Source: Verrucomicrobiota bacterium
GTDB taxonomy: Bacteria > Verrucomicrobiota > Verrucomicrobiia > Verrucomicrobiales > Verrucomicrobiaceae
NCBI GenBank assembly: GCA_009885695.1
Contig: VFKE01000057.1
Span: 1 to 42,217 of the forward strand
DNA length: 42,217 nt
Reading direction: 5' to 3'
Shown here in pieces: positions 27,432-36,409 of this stretch. Every line of letters starts with the position of its first letter. The first letter of the stretch is position 1. The notes under the pieces were generated by a model, which saw only the letters and a program-made list of their open reading frames with translations, made no database searches and was not told where the DNA came from. Both the position numbers and the translations under genes were made by a program.

Positions 27432-28199
27432 TCAGTTCAGGGATGCCGGCTTGGTGGCGACAATGAAAATTCTTGCCGCGAACCAAGAGGGAAACACGCG
27501 TCCGAGCCAGCGCAAGGGGCGCGACAAGGCATCCGCCAGTGCGCGAAGTTTGGGTCTGCGCCAGATGAATGGCATGGCGCCGAATGTGAACCCCTCACCG
27601 AGTTCCACGGACGCCTTGAAGCCGGCATGTTCCACCAGGCGCCGCAAAGTTCCGGGATGATAGAATCGTATGTGCGGATCGCGCCACGGTTCTTTGCGCG
27701 CGGTGATCGGACTTCCGCCCGGACACCAGAAGCCGGTCAGGAGGAATTCCAGTCGCGCGATCCAGAGCGCCGAGTTCGGCACGCTGATCAGCACTTGCCC
27801 TCCCGGCTTCAAGCAGCGCAAAATTTCCGCAAGCGCCTTCTGCGGTTCCTGGAGGTGCTCCAGTACTTCGAAACAGATTGCGGTGTCCACACTGGCATCG
27901 GCCAGGCTTGTGATTCCCCCGGCACTCAAGACACCGACATTCAATCCCAAGGCTTTCGCCTGCTCCAGGGCCATGGGCGAGATGTCAAATCCGCGGTAGT
28001 CCACCCCGCCCTCCTTCAGCGCGCGCCCATATCGCGATCCGTCACCACAACCGTAGTCGAGACAACTCGCGCCCCGCGGAATCGATTTTGCGAAGAGTAT
28101 TTTTTCCTCCGGGGTGATGTTGCCATCACTCGGTGTCCACGCGTCTTTCCGGTGTGCGGCGTGATTCCAATAGTCGTCGTAGTAATTGGTGGCGTTCAA
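27432..28199 (-). CDS. class I SAM-dependent methyltransferase
   Basis: About 255 residues. Motif I is CLDYGCGDGSRYGRAL, followed by YRGFDISPMALEQAKALGL, then ICFEVLEHLQEPQKALAEILRCLKPGGQVLISVPN. It probably methylates a glycan or a precursor, given its neighbours. The start is uncertain: a TTG at 28199 overlaps the GT2 stop as TTGA and begins just before the conserved NATNYYDDYW segment. The longer open frame to 28334 lies inside the GT2 gene and gives unrelated sequence. The C-terminus has an amphipathic WIRRPKLRALADALSRPLRWLGRVFPSWFA-like region that may touch the membrane. Confidence 0.85.
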   Translation of the reverse strand: MNATNYYDDYWNHAAHRKDAWTPSDGNITPEEKILFAKSIPRGASCLDYGCGDGSRYGRALKEGGVDYRGFDISPMALEQAKALGLNVGVLSAGGITSLADASVDTAICFEVLEHLQEPQKALAEILRCLKPGGQVLISVPNSALWIARLEFLLTGFWCPGGSPITARKEPWRDPHIRFYHPGTLRRLVEHAGFKASVELGEGFTFGAMPFIWRRPKLRALADALSRPLRWLGRVFPSWFAARIFIVATKPASLN

Positions 28200-29089
28200 G
28201 ATTGGGGCAGGTTGGTGGGTTGCTTCATGGGAGATGGGAGCTGTGAATTCCGATGCATGAGGATGCGGAATAACCAAACGATGCAGCGGGCCGGAAAAAC
28301 AACCATGGCCGCAGCAAGTCCCCGGCTCAGGCAATCCAGGTGCCAGCGGGAAGCAAAACGGAAGCGGGAGTTTTTCGCAAAGAACGTGCGTTGGATTCTC
28401 AGGGCGAAAGGAATCTCACCGCGCCAGAAAGTTTGGGCTATGCCAGTTTCGATGGCGGGGTCGCAAAGCTCGATGCGGCTGCCACCATCAACGAAGAGTT
28501 GAAAGCCAGCTCTGCGGGCCTGACGCGTATAACTGCTGTCGCCCGCGTAATGAGGCCAGCGGCCGGCATCCGGCAGACCGATGTCGCGCATCACGGTGGC
28601 GGAGAAGGCGACCTGATAGCCGGCGAGAACATCAGCGGGCGCGAGTTCATCTCCCACGGGGAGAACGGGCCGTCGCCCCAGGCTGCAGGTCGCGGATGGG
28701 TGGCCGTTGATCAATGCACAGGAGGCGAGGATGTGCGAAGGATTATGCCGCACATGATCAACAATCCGACGCAGCGATGGTTCATCGGGACCGGTGTCGT
28801 CATTGAGCCACACAATCTCGGTGACGCCCATCTCCATGGCGCGCCGCATTCCTCTGACGATGGCCCCGGTCCAGTAGAGATGACCGGTGCCCTTGACGAT
28901 CTCCACGTGAGGATGCTTCTGGCGCACGGCAGCTCCCGTGCCATCGGTGGAGCCGTCATCGACGACGACGATCTTCCATGCGGGATCAATCGCGCACCAG
29001 GCCAGACGATCTAGGCAAGCCAGCGTAACCCGCATCCGGTTGAAGACAGGAATGATAATAACCGCGAGTGCGGGTGATGTGCCGCTCAT
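28196..29089 (-). CDS. glycosyltransferase, GT2 family
   Basis: The 297-residue GT-A enzyme begins AVIIIPVFNRMRVTLACLDRL, with VVVDDGSTDGTGAAV for nucleotide binding and IVWLNDDTGPDEPSL as the metal-binding DxD region. DSSYTRQARRAGFQLFVDG follows. The C-terminal part is basic and hydrophobic, with a possible membrane-associated helix (GLAAAMVVFPARCIVWLFRIL). It is coupled to the upstream GT4 (ATGA at 29086-29089). Confidence 0.92.
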   Translation of the reverse strand: MSGTSPALAVIIIPVFNRMRVTLACLDRLAWCAIDPAWKIVVVDDGSTDGTGAAVRQKHPHVEIVKGTGHLYWTGAIVRGMRRAMEMGVTEIVWLNDDTGPDEPSLRRIVDHVRHNPSHILASCALINGHPSATCSLGRRPVLPVGDELAPADVLAGYQVAFSATVMRDIGLPDAGRWPHYAGDSSYTRQARRAGFQLFVDGGSRIELCDPAIETGIAQTFWRGEIPFALRIQRTFFAKNSRFRFASRWHLDCLSRGLAAAMVVFPARCIVWLFRILMHRNSQLPSPMKQPTNLPQS

Positions 29090-30282
29090 GGAAATCTTCG
29101 CTTCAGGAATTCCGCCAGCCGCTCCGCCACTGCGGCGTGAGTGTATCGGGCATGAAGCAGCTTCTGCTGGCGAGTTTTTTTCTCCGCAGCCCAGGCGGGT
29201 TCAGCCCGCAGTTTGTGGATGAGCACGTCAATGGCGGCGACATCACCGGGAGGAAAGACAAGATCACTGTCATCAAGCACATCAGGTATGGCACCGGAAG
29301 ATGATCCCGCAGCCAGAGCTCCGCAGGCGATGGCTTCGATCAGAATATGTCCGAACTGTTCCTCCCAGCGAGTTCCGCTGCGGTCCACAGGATGACTTCC
29401 CAGCAACAGGAGATCCAGGCTTTGAAGAAAGGCTGGCAGATCGTGATGCGGCACGGGATCAAACAAATGAAGCCAGTCCACTTTCGCCGCTTTGGATTGT
29501 AGATGTTCTCGCAGCGGGCCATGCCCCTTGAGCGCCAGATGAACGCCGCTCGGTCCGCCGCGCTCAGCCGCAGGCAGCGACTCCATCGCGTGCACCACAT
29601 CGAGAACTCCCTTTTCTTCCACGAGGCGACCGGCGAATCCGATGATAAAGGCATCTTCCGGCAATCCCGCTTCGTGCAGAAGTTGCGCGCGGCGTGCTGC
29701 GTTGACGGGTTGAAAATGTTTGGGATCAACACCCACCTGCGGGCAGACCAGCACGCGATCTTCCGGCATGCCCGCTGAGATCACGATACGCGAAGCGGCC
29801 TTGTTCCCGCAGATCCAGAAATCAGACAGGCACGCGCTGAGCTGGTAGATTTTTTTTAGGATCATACCCTTCAACCCGGGTCGCAATACATTCTCCCAGG
29901 TGAACTCGCCAAAATATCTGATCTGACCGGAACGACGCGCCTGCAAGAGCGCCTGCCACTTGAGAAACGACCAAGGCTCATTTTCCACCAGCACATAATC
30001 CCAGCGGCGGCTGCGCAAGATTGATCCCAGGCCACGCATAAAAAATCGAGTGACACTGGCGACGCTGCCAATATCATCCAGACGATGACACTCGAATTCT
30101 GCGGGTGATGCTTCCTGACCGAAGCGATCACCATCCAAACCGTAGAGACCTTTGAGGCTGCTGGTCATCACAGTGGCGCAGGTGAGATTGAAGTGTCGCG
30201 CCAGTTCCGGAAGTTTCTTGGCATGCTCCGCAACCGCATAAGTGTGGGCGATCAAAAGCAGGCTGGGCAAAGGGTCGTTCAT
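29086..30282 (-). CDS. glycosyltransferase, GT4 family
   Basis: About 398 residues with GT-B fold. The N-terminal domain has LLLIAHTYAVAEHAKKLPELARHF and YFGEFTWENVLRPGLKG; the donor domain has GFAGRLVEEKGVLDVVHAMESL, LALKGHGPLREHL and the late EQFGHILIEAIACGALAAGSSSGAIPDVL containing the E-x7-E type motif. I chose ATG 30282 (MNDPLPSLLLIAH); an upstream ATG at 30321 would overlap the preceding gene by 23 bases and is also possible. Confidence 0.92.
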   Translation of the reverse strand: MNDPLPSLLLIAHTYAVAEHAKKLPELARHFNLTCATVMTSSLKGLYGLDGDRFGQEASPAEFECHRLDDIGSVASVTRFFMRGLGSILRSRRWDYVLVENEPWSFLKWQALLQARRSGQIRYFGEFTWENVLRPGLKGMILKKIYQLSACLSDFWICGNKAASRIVISAGMPEDRVLVCPQVGVDPKHFQPVNAARRAQLLHEAGLPEDAFIIGFAGRLVEEKGVLDVVHAMESLPAAERGGPSGVHLALKGHGPLREHLQSKAAKVDWLHLFDPVPHHDLPAFLQSLDLLLLGSHPVDRSGTRWEEQFGHILIEAIACGALAAGSSSGAIPDVLDDSDLVFPPGDVAAIDVLIHKLRAEPAWAAEKKTRQQKLLHARYTHAAVAERLAEFLKRRFP

Positions 30283-30298
30283 CGGCTGGCGTCGCCCA

Positions 30299-31156
30299 TC
30301 ATTCCGGTCCGATGCCGTCATACTGCTTGTTCACGCTTTCCTTGTTCTCCCAGGCATAGGCCTTTCCGAAGAATCGCTTCTTGATCCACTGTTTGAAGTA
30401 AAACAAAGACCTCTCGTGCCACCGGGCACCGTCGCCATAGCGCATGTCCTCGCTGCGATTGATGCGATTGCGCCACCTTGAAAGGAACGGCTCCCGCGCA
30501 TGAAGAATGCGGACCCGAGCTCCGGCAAACCAGAGCGCATACGCCCTCAAGTTATATTCTGCGCCAAAAATATACTGCCGGACATCGGACTCATGCAAGG
30601 CGATGCGCAGCGGCCCCTGGTCGGTAAAGCCCCTCCGCGTGCCCTTCGCCTTCTCCCAGTCCGATTCGCATTCATCATAGAGAGCCAGCCAGCGCCGCAG
30701 CAGCGCCTCAACTTCAGGGCACCGGCGAAAGGCGAGCACGCCGCCATTGGGCTCGGAAAAAATCGCCGGAACCATTTTAGCCGGCATGGCATAGCGGATC
30801 GAATCACGACTGTAGGCAAACGGAAAGCGATCCAGAATTTCGAACAGGTCCGGCACCGGCCAGAGCATTTCCGTATCAGCATCCAGATAGAGCGTCTTCT
30901 CGAAGGGACTGTGCAGCAGCGGTCCGATCTTGTCGCGGAAGGTGCCCTGAATTTCGGGATGAATGGCCACCGAGCCGAATGTGGCGCGCAGCCAGTCGCC
31001 CCGCGTTCGCAAATCGTCTTCGCTCGTGAACACGATCATCGGCATGCCGGGGTGGTGTCGGTGGACCGATGCCGCAGAGCGGGCCGCCTCGGCCAGATGC
31101 CGGTCACCGTAGGCGATGTAAAGCACGCCTTCGCGCATGTCTGCCCCACTGTTCAT
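30299..31156 (-). CDS. glycosyltransferase of GT8-like type
   Basis: About 285 residues. It starts GVLYIAYGDRHLAEAARSAASVHRHHPGMPMIVFT and carries a metal-binding DxD in KTLYLDADTEMLWPVPDLFEIL, followed by the family-like FSEPNGGVLAFRRCPEVEALLRRWLALYDE and TDQGPLRIAL. These marks fit GT-A nucleotide-diphospho-sugar transferases. The start is unclear: ATG at 31156 or 31138; the longer open frame to 31228 overlaps the acyltransferase gene. Confidence 0.8.
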   Translation of the reverse strand: MNSGADMREGVLYIAYGDRHLAEAARSAASVHRHHPGMPMIVFTSEDDLRTRGDWLRATFGSVAIHPEIQGTFRDKIGPLLHSPFEKTLYLDADTEMLWPVPDLFEILDRFPFAYSRDSIRYAMPAKMVPAIFSEPNGGVLAFRRCPEVEALLRRWLALYDECESDWEKAKGTRRGFTDQGPLRIALHESDVRQYIFGAEYNLRAYALWFAGARVRILHAREPFLSRWRNRINRSEDMRYGDGARWHERSLFYFKQWIKKRFFGKAYAWENKESVNKQYDGIGPE

Positions 31157-31208
31157 GGCAAGTGTGAGTTTGCGGTGAGTTGTGCTGGCATCTTTGTGTC
31201 CGCAGACA

Positions 31209-32312
31209 TCAGGTTTGTGGGAGGGCACTTGAAACCACCGCCTTGGAGCCCAGCCTCATGTCGAAGTGACGACGCAAAGCCTGACAAGGACGTTCCACCA
31301 AAAACCACGCCATCCCGCCAACCAGCACGGCGACGAGCATGTTAACAGGAAATCCGTTCCACGAGGAAACTCCGGTGGTCCAAACATCAGCCGGGGCGGT
31401 GAATAATTGCTGCCAGAGATAAATGCTGTACGAAGCAATTCCCAGGGCGGTGAGCGGCTTCCAATTCATCAACTGAAAAAGCCATCCGCCACCCCCACTA
31501 ACCAGTCGCACCAGCCAGTAACTCGTCAGCGCTGCGATTACGGTTGCCTTCAAAGGATATAGCCAGCCCCCATAAGCAGCGGCAACTGAAAGCCTCTGGA
31601 TCGCGAGCGCGCCAACGAAAAGTCCCAGATGCAACAAAACCTCCATCGTCCGAAGCCGTCCTAGTTGCCTCCCGGCACACTCATGAGCCCAGATCGCGGC
31701 CAACGCCCCTGCCATGAGACCATCCGCATTGCACATGAGCCACCGCCAGCAGGAAACCCCCAAGAGCGACCGCATGATGAACGCAACTATGATTCCCGAC
31801 CAGGCCACCCTCTTCAATATTTTTAAAGGCAGGAAGACGACCGCGAGCGGCCAAAGCAGGTAAAACTGCTCCTCCACGGACAGCGACCAACAGTGGGACG
31901 TTATGAAATCCGTTTCGGCCACATGGTTGCGAAAAAAGAAAAGGCTGGCCCATTGGGACCAAGCGTCCAACCGCAACCAGCCACCCATGGAAAGCAAAAG
32001 AACGATGCCCAGATACGCAGCCAGCGGGGGCGCAAGCCGCAAGACCCGGCGAGCCCAGAAACGGCGTAAGTCCACGAGGCCCGTCGAGTGCCGTTCCACC
32101 AAGAGCAGTCGTGTGATAATAAATCCACTGATCACAAAAAACACCTGCACACCAAAATAGCCGCTGAGCGTCCGGTGAAGTTCACGAAACACGCCGTAAC
32201 TCATCCAGCGGGGATCAACTCCAGCATGGGCGAATACGACCATGAGCGCCGCCACAGCGCGCATCCCATCAAGGGATGGGAGGCGGCCAGCGCGATGAGA
32301 AGGCACTTTCAC
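31209..32312 (-). CDS. acyltransferase 3 family membrane O-acyltransferase
   Basis: About 367 residues with 9-10 membrane spans. Family marks: PSLDGMRAVAALMVVFAHAG at the start, GYFGVQVFFVISGFIITRLL, RFWARRVLRLAPPLAAYLG, ITSHCWSLSVEEQFYLLWPL and SYSIYLWQQLF. These enzymes acetylate or acylate sugars of surface glycans across the membrane. The start is doubtful: no ATG lies between the preceding gene's stop and the conserved start, so GTG at 32312 or 32306 is most likely. The open frame to 32399 would overlap the acetyltransferase gene. Confidence 0.88.
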   Translation of the reverse strand: MKVPSHRAGRLPSLDGMRAVAALMVVFAHAGVDPRWMSYGVFRELHRTLSGYFGVQVFFVISGFIITRLLLVERHSTGLVDLRRFWARRVLRLAPPLAAYLGIVLLLSMGGWLRLDAWSQWASLFFFRNHVAETDFITSHCWSLSVEEQFYLLWPLAVVFLPLKILKRVAWSGIIVAFIMRSLLGVSCWRWLMCNADGLMAGALAAIWAHECAGRQLGRLRTMEVLLHLGLFVGALAIQRLSVAAAYGGWLYPLKATVIAALTSYWLVRLVSGGGGWLFQLMNWKPLTALGIASYSIYLWQQLFTAPADVWTTGVSSWNGFPVNMLVAVLVGGMAWFLVERPCQALRRHFDMRLGSKAVVSSALPQT

Positions 32313-32346
32313 GCCCAAGAAGTGTATTTGTATGTCATGCCCGAAT

Positions 32347-32907
32347 TCACTGGTCAACCTCCACGCTCCCGACCGCGCGTGCCGGGTTGCCCGCGACAAT
32401 CACTGCTGCGGGCACATCTTTGGTCACAACCGCGCCCGCCCCGACCACGGCTCCATCGCCGATGGTGACACCCTTCAAAATGATCGCCCGGGCACCGATG
32501 AAGACTCGGGCACCGATGCTTACTGGCGCTGTCGCGACTTGAGTTCCGGTCAGGGGAATGGGATGCGCGTCGTGATCCATGATCAAGGCCCCGCTTCCAA
32601 TCATGGTGCCGCGACCGATCTTGATGCTCGTTCTCGCGCTCAACGTGCAACCCGAGAGGCCGGAGCCGTCGCCGACGCGGATCAATGCCCCCGAAGCCAC
32701 CAACGTGATGACGATGGGCTGGATGAGACCGATCTCATTGTAGCGTGCCTTACTGAGGAGGACAAGATTCCGCCCCAGCTCCAGAGTGGCACCGTCGGCC
32801 ACGCGGATGATCGGCATCCCGTAGATGCGATGGGTGAAATCAGGACGGCATCGCAAGCGACAGGCGACACGCCAGACGTTGATGAATGACCACAGGTTCC
32901 CGATCAT
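32347..32907 (-). CDS. hexapeptide-repeat (left-handed beta-helix) acetyltransferase
   Basis: The 186-residue trimeric-type acetyltransferase is built from hexapeptide repeats: [93 protein letters not shown]. The DHDAHPI His and the final VAGNPAR are typical of WcaF/maltose-acetyltransferase relatives that use acetyl-CoA on sugars. It is coupled to the GT4 upstream (ATGA at 32904-32907). Confidence 0.93.
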   Translation of the reverse strand: MIGNLWSFINVWRVACRLRCRPDFTHRIYGMPIIRVADGATLELGRNLVLLSKARYNEIGLIQPIVITLVASGALIRVGDGSGLSGCTLSARTSIKIGRGTMIGSGALIMDHDAHPIPLTGTQVATAPVSIGARVFIGARAIILKGVTIGDGAVVGAGAVVTKDVPAAVIVAGNPARAVGSVEVDQ

Positions 32908-34124
32908 GAATGACTCGCTTCAGGATGATGCATGCCGATGACTGCCGCTGTTTTTGCGGAAGAATCGGTCGCACCGGGACAGACTGACTGAAAAATTTGC
33001 AGCAGTGCGGCTGCGTATTCGTCGCTTGCCAGAACTTTCCTGGGCGCAGTCCCGACCGAGGGCTGCCACGCGCCCGACACGAACTCCGCCAGCACCGCCG
33101 CCATGCGCACGGCATCAAATTCCAGAAACCGTCCATTCGCTCCCTCTTGTAAAATCATCTCCGATCCGTGGTGCCGCGTCAGAAAAAGCGGCAGCCCGCA
33201 GGCGTCCGCCTCCACTTCGACCAGCGCAAATGCCTCAGAATACGAAGGAAGCAGGAAAGCATCAGCGGCTGCGAAATATTTTTCAACATCTGGAACATTG
33301 CCAGTAAAGGTCACGAACTCACGCCAGCCTTCAATGCTCCGGGACAGTTCTTTCTGGAGTGCGCCTAAACGCGATTCCGCGCCGCCGACGACAAGCAGCT
33401 TGGCCTCCGGATGCTGCTGGCGCAGCAGGGCCACCGACTCCACCGCGAGGAAGAAGCCCTTGCGACGGTAGTGACCGGTGCTGACGAAAATGAAGACTTT
33501 ATCCGTGTCCGAGCACGAGAGCTGCGCGCGCATCTCCCTGCGCCAGCGCAGCCGCACGCCCGGGTGAAAGCGGGTGGGATCGTAGCTGTTGGGAAGAACG
33601 CGAAGGCTGGCTGCATGTTGCAAACTCCTCCGGCGGACATCCTGCGACACGGCATCGGACACGCAGAGAATGCGCCGGGCCGTCGTGCTTCGCAGAGCTT
33701 GGTTGGCGTTGCGCAGAGCGAGCCGGCAGCTGGCGCGCTCAATGAGGTCGCGCAGCGAATGCACGCCGAGTTCCTGCTGACACCGTTCCCAGTCCCAGGG
33801 GGAAAAGTGAACGTGGCAGACATCACACTGGGGAAGATACCAGGCCACGGTATAAATAATGTCCGGCCGCGGCTCCTTCCTGACTGTGAAATTCCACCAG
33901 CTCCGGAGACGTGCCCAGAGACCAAACGCGTGAGAATACAGCACCCGGACGTCACCAATCCGCGGTAAACGAATCACCCGGTCAACTTTGACATCCGCAT
34001 CGCAATGCCAGCACCACACTTCGATCTCATAGCCTGCGCGGCGCAGTACAGGAAGCGCGCGCACCACGCCTTTCATGGAAGGACTCGAGAGCGAGATATT
34101 AGGATCGATGATAAGAAGTTTCAT
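32904..34124 (-). CDS. glycosyltransferase, GT4 family
   Basis: The 406-residue GT-B enzyme has an N-terminal part [20 protein letters not shown] and [20 protein letters not shown]. The donor domain has [82 protein letters not shown] with the EAFALVEVE motif for nucleotide sugar. Its start overlaps the methyltransferase stop (34121-34124). Confidence 0.93.
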   Translation of the reverse strand: MKLLIIDPNISLSSPSMKGVVRALPVLRRAGYEIEVWCWHCDADVKVDRVIRLPRIGDVRVLYSHAFGLWARLRSWWNFTVRKEPRPDIIYTVAWYLPQCDVCHVHFSPWDWERCQQELGVHSLRDLIERASCRLALRNANQALRSTTARRILCVSDAVSQDVRRRSLQHAASLRVLPNSYDPTRFHPGVRLRWRREMRAQLSCSDTDKVFIFVSTGHYRRKGFFLAVESVALLRQQHPEAKLLVVGGAESRLGALQKELSRSIEGWREFVTFTGNVPDVEKYFAAADAFLLPSYSEAFALVEVEADACGLPLFLTRHHGSEMILQEGANGRFLEFDAVRMAAVLAEFVSGAWQPSVGTAPRKVLASDEYAAALLQIFQSVCPGATDSSAKTAAVIGMHHPEASHS

Positions 34125-34816
34125 GCAGGCTTGCGAAAGAGCATCAAGATGCCAAAGGGACTGCGCGACTTCCGGGCCGCGCGATCCAGATTCGTTTCCT
34201 GGTCAACCCAGGCCACAGGGAGGAAGACGCCTCGCGCGGGAAGTTTGTCCGCGCGCATCATGGCCTGAGTTGTATCCTGTGTGAGAAAGTAGTCGGACCA
34301 GAGCGGTTCCCATCCGTGCGGCGCGAAAAGCGCGCGCAAGTCATCCGCGGTGTAACCCTCGCGCACATGGTCGTTGTTCGGGAATGGCTCCGGCGGGTGC
34401 GGCGTGGTGATGATGGCATGACCGCCGGGCCGAAGGATGCGGTTGAACTCCGCAGCGGCTTTCTCGTGCCCCAGAATGTGTTCTATGACCTGCGTGCTCA
34501 TCACCATGTCAGCGCTCCGATCCGGCAGCGGAATGTCCAGCACGGAACCGCGCATCAGCTTCGCGCGCGGGTCATGGCCGAGATTGCGCTTGAGCTGCAC
34601 AAAGTTACTGGCATCAAATTCCAGGGCGACAACCTCGCGACACAGCCCCTTGTGCAAAGCCCGTCGCGCAAACTCGCCCGAACCGGCTCCGCCATCGAAG
34701 ACCGTGCCTGCCAGACCGATCCTCGACCACGCCTCCGCGATGCGCGGCCACTCCACCCGATACCGGATGGTATTGGCGGTGTAGCAGACGGACCGGAAGA
34801 TGGAGCGCAGTGACAT
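34121..34816 (-). CDS. class I SAM-dependent methyltransferase
   Basis: 231 residues. Motif I is TVFDGGAGSGEFARRAL, then VVALEFDASNFVQLKRNLG, MVMSTQVIEHILGHEKAAAEFNRILRPGGHAIITTPHP (motifs II/III). It is probably a glycan or lipid-sugar methyltransferase by context. The ATG at 34816 overlaps the upstream Wzy gene's stop as TGATG; a GTG one codon earlier is possible. Confidence 0.88.
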   Translation of the reverse strand: MSLRSIFRSVCYTANTIRYRVEWPRIAEAWSRIGLAGTVFDGGAGSGEFARRALHKGLCREVVALEFDASNFVQLKRNLGHDPRAKLMRGSVLDIPLPDRSADMVMSTQVIEHILGHEKAAAEFNRILRPGGHAIITTPHPPEPFPNNDHVREGYTADDLRALFAPHGWEPLWSDYFLTQDTTQAMMRADKLPARGVFLPVAWVDQETNLDRAARKSRSPFGILMLFRKPA

Positions 34817-36381
34817 CACGCGCGACGCGGGCTGAATCGGCTGGCACCTGGTGTGCGACCAGCCATCGAAGTCATGTCCAGCCCAGTGCTACCCGCGGCC
34901 CGCTGCGGCAGTGGCTTCGGTGCCGGCAGGGTGCAGAGAACGGCGGTGGAAACCCAGAGCCAGAAGAATCCATTCAATGGAAACACCAGCAGGATGTTTC
35001 CGGCGAGGCAGGAAGTAATGAGAAAACTTAACCCGAGCCCGACACACAACGCCATCAATTGTTTAACCTCCGGGTCAGTGGTGGACTGAAGCTTCCGATG
35101 CAACACATGAAGTGTCCAAGTCAGAACGGCGAGGATCGCGCCCAAACCCAGGGCGCCAAAGCGCAGAAGGGTCGCACTAAGAATGTCATGGTGATGCAAC
35201 CCCGCCTGGAGGGTGTCGTAGCTTCCACTCCAAAACCCAAAGAGGGAATAGGCCGCCGGATTTCTCAGCACATGAGCGAATCCCGAAAGGCGATCACTGT
35301 AGGTTCCCACCGTGCTCAACTGCCCGGCCAGCGAACCTGAATCCACCTTGGTGAAGAGCCAGAGATTCGCATCCTCAAGATGATCCAGCAGCCATGGCGA
35401 GACGGTGACCAGAACCAAAAATATGCTGACCATCACCGTGTAGAACAGTCGCGTGCGCATGGGCGAGAGGAAGCACCATGCGGAAATAGGGGCAAAAATC
35501 AGCACCGTCAGTCCCGCCCGGCCCGTGGAAGCCACCAAGCCGGAAAGATAAGCGACAATCATGAATAGCGCCACGATCCAGGACAGCCTACCCTGAGCAG
35601 CCATTCCAACTCTTCTGGGGATACGTGCCAGATACCAGCACATCACGGCCATTGCGGCGCACAAATTCGCCAGCGCAGTTGGACTGTTCAGGGTTGAGAA
35701 CGCCCGAACCCGGTTCGTAAGCAACTGCTTGATCTCAATACTCAAACCCGTTCGCAGGTAGGCAATCTCAAAGGGCAGAAATCCTTGAAGCGCCTGCACA
35801 ACGCCATAGAGCGCCACCGGCAGGAAGACCCAGAGTGCGAAACGGAAAATCTTGATCATCTGATGCGGATACGGAAACAAGACTGGCACCACAAAAAGCA
35901 GCAGACTGTAAAGTCCTCCGTTCGCGACCCCCTGCATCACCGCCTCCACTGAGTTTCCGCCTGCGAGTCCGGCGATCAAGCCGGTCAAGGCAGTGATGGC
36001 CAGCCCGACCAAGAATAGAATCCAGTGCATTTGTCGAACGGCATAGGCCCCGGCAACTCCGCCAAAAGCGAGCGCGACTACGATGGCGGAAAACATCACG
36101 GGTGTGATGCCCAGGATGTAGTGCAGGTCGCGCTTGCTCACATCGCCAAAGACAATCGTGAACCGCTTGAGCAAATCGGAATAAGCGCAGGCAAAAATCC
36201 AGACAAAGAACGCCACGCGGGGAGCGATCAATCCGAGCACGCCTCCACCAATGAGGAGATAGAAACAAAGATGCGCCAGAGAGTTGCCACTGCTCAACAG
36301 AACGGAAAGTGTGACAAATAAACCGCCGATCACTCCGGCAATAATGACAACCGCCGTGAATATTGGATTTTGTCCGTTCAT
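34816..36381 (-). CDS. O-antigen polymerase-like (Wzy) membrane protein
   Basis: 521 residues, about 11-12 membrane spans. A large loop near residues 330-400 carries STVGTYSDRLSGFAHVLRNPAAYSLFGFWSGSYD and LHHHDILSATLLRFGALGLGAIL, the place and type of the Wzy/WaaL periplasmic loop. RAFSTLNSPTALANLCAAMAV corresponds to the usual GxxxxPN.. helix, and VASTGRAGLTVLIF to the SGSRG region. It lies next to the flippase gene, so it is the better candidate for the chain polymerase of this locus. Confidence 0.87.
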   Translation of the reverse strand: MNGQNPIFTAVVIIAGVIGGLFVTLSVLLSSGNSLAHLCFYLLIGGGVLGLIAPRVAFFVWIFACAYSDLLKRFTIVFGDVSKRDLHYILGITPVMFSAIVVALAFGGVAGAYAVRQMHWILFLVGLAITALTGLIAGLAGGNSVEAVMQGVANGGLYSLLLFVVPVLFPYPHQMIKIFRFALWVFLPVALYGVVQALQGFLPFEIAYLRTGLSIEIKQLLTNRVRAFSTLNSPTALANLCAAMAVMCWYLARIPRRVGMAAQGRLSWIVALFMIVAYLSGLVASTGRAGLTVLIFAPISAWCFLSPMRTRLFYTVMVSIFLVLVTVSPWLLDHLEDANLWLFTKVDSGSLAGQLSTVGTYSDRLSGFAHVLRNPAAYSLFGFWSGSYDTLQAGLHHHDILSATLLRFGALGLGAILAVLTWTLHVLHRKLQSTTDPEVKQLMALCVGLGLSFLITSCLAGNILLVFPLNGFFWLWVSTAVLCTLPAPKPLPQRAAGSTGLDMTSMAGRTPGASRFSPRRA

Positions 36382-36409
36382 AATTTTGGGAAATGCGCGG
36401 GTGAATGCA

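Noticed and set aside
27363-28502. 379-codon plus-strand open frame opposite the methyltransferase and GT2 genes
   Set aside because: Antisense shadow; the minus-strand genes have clear motifs in order.
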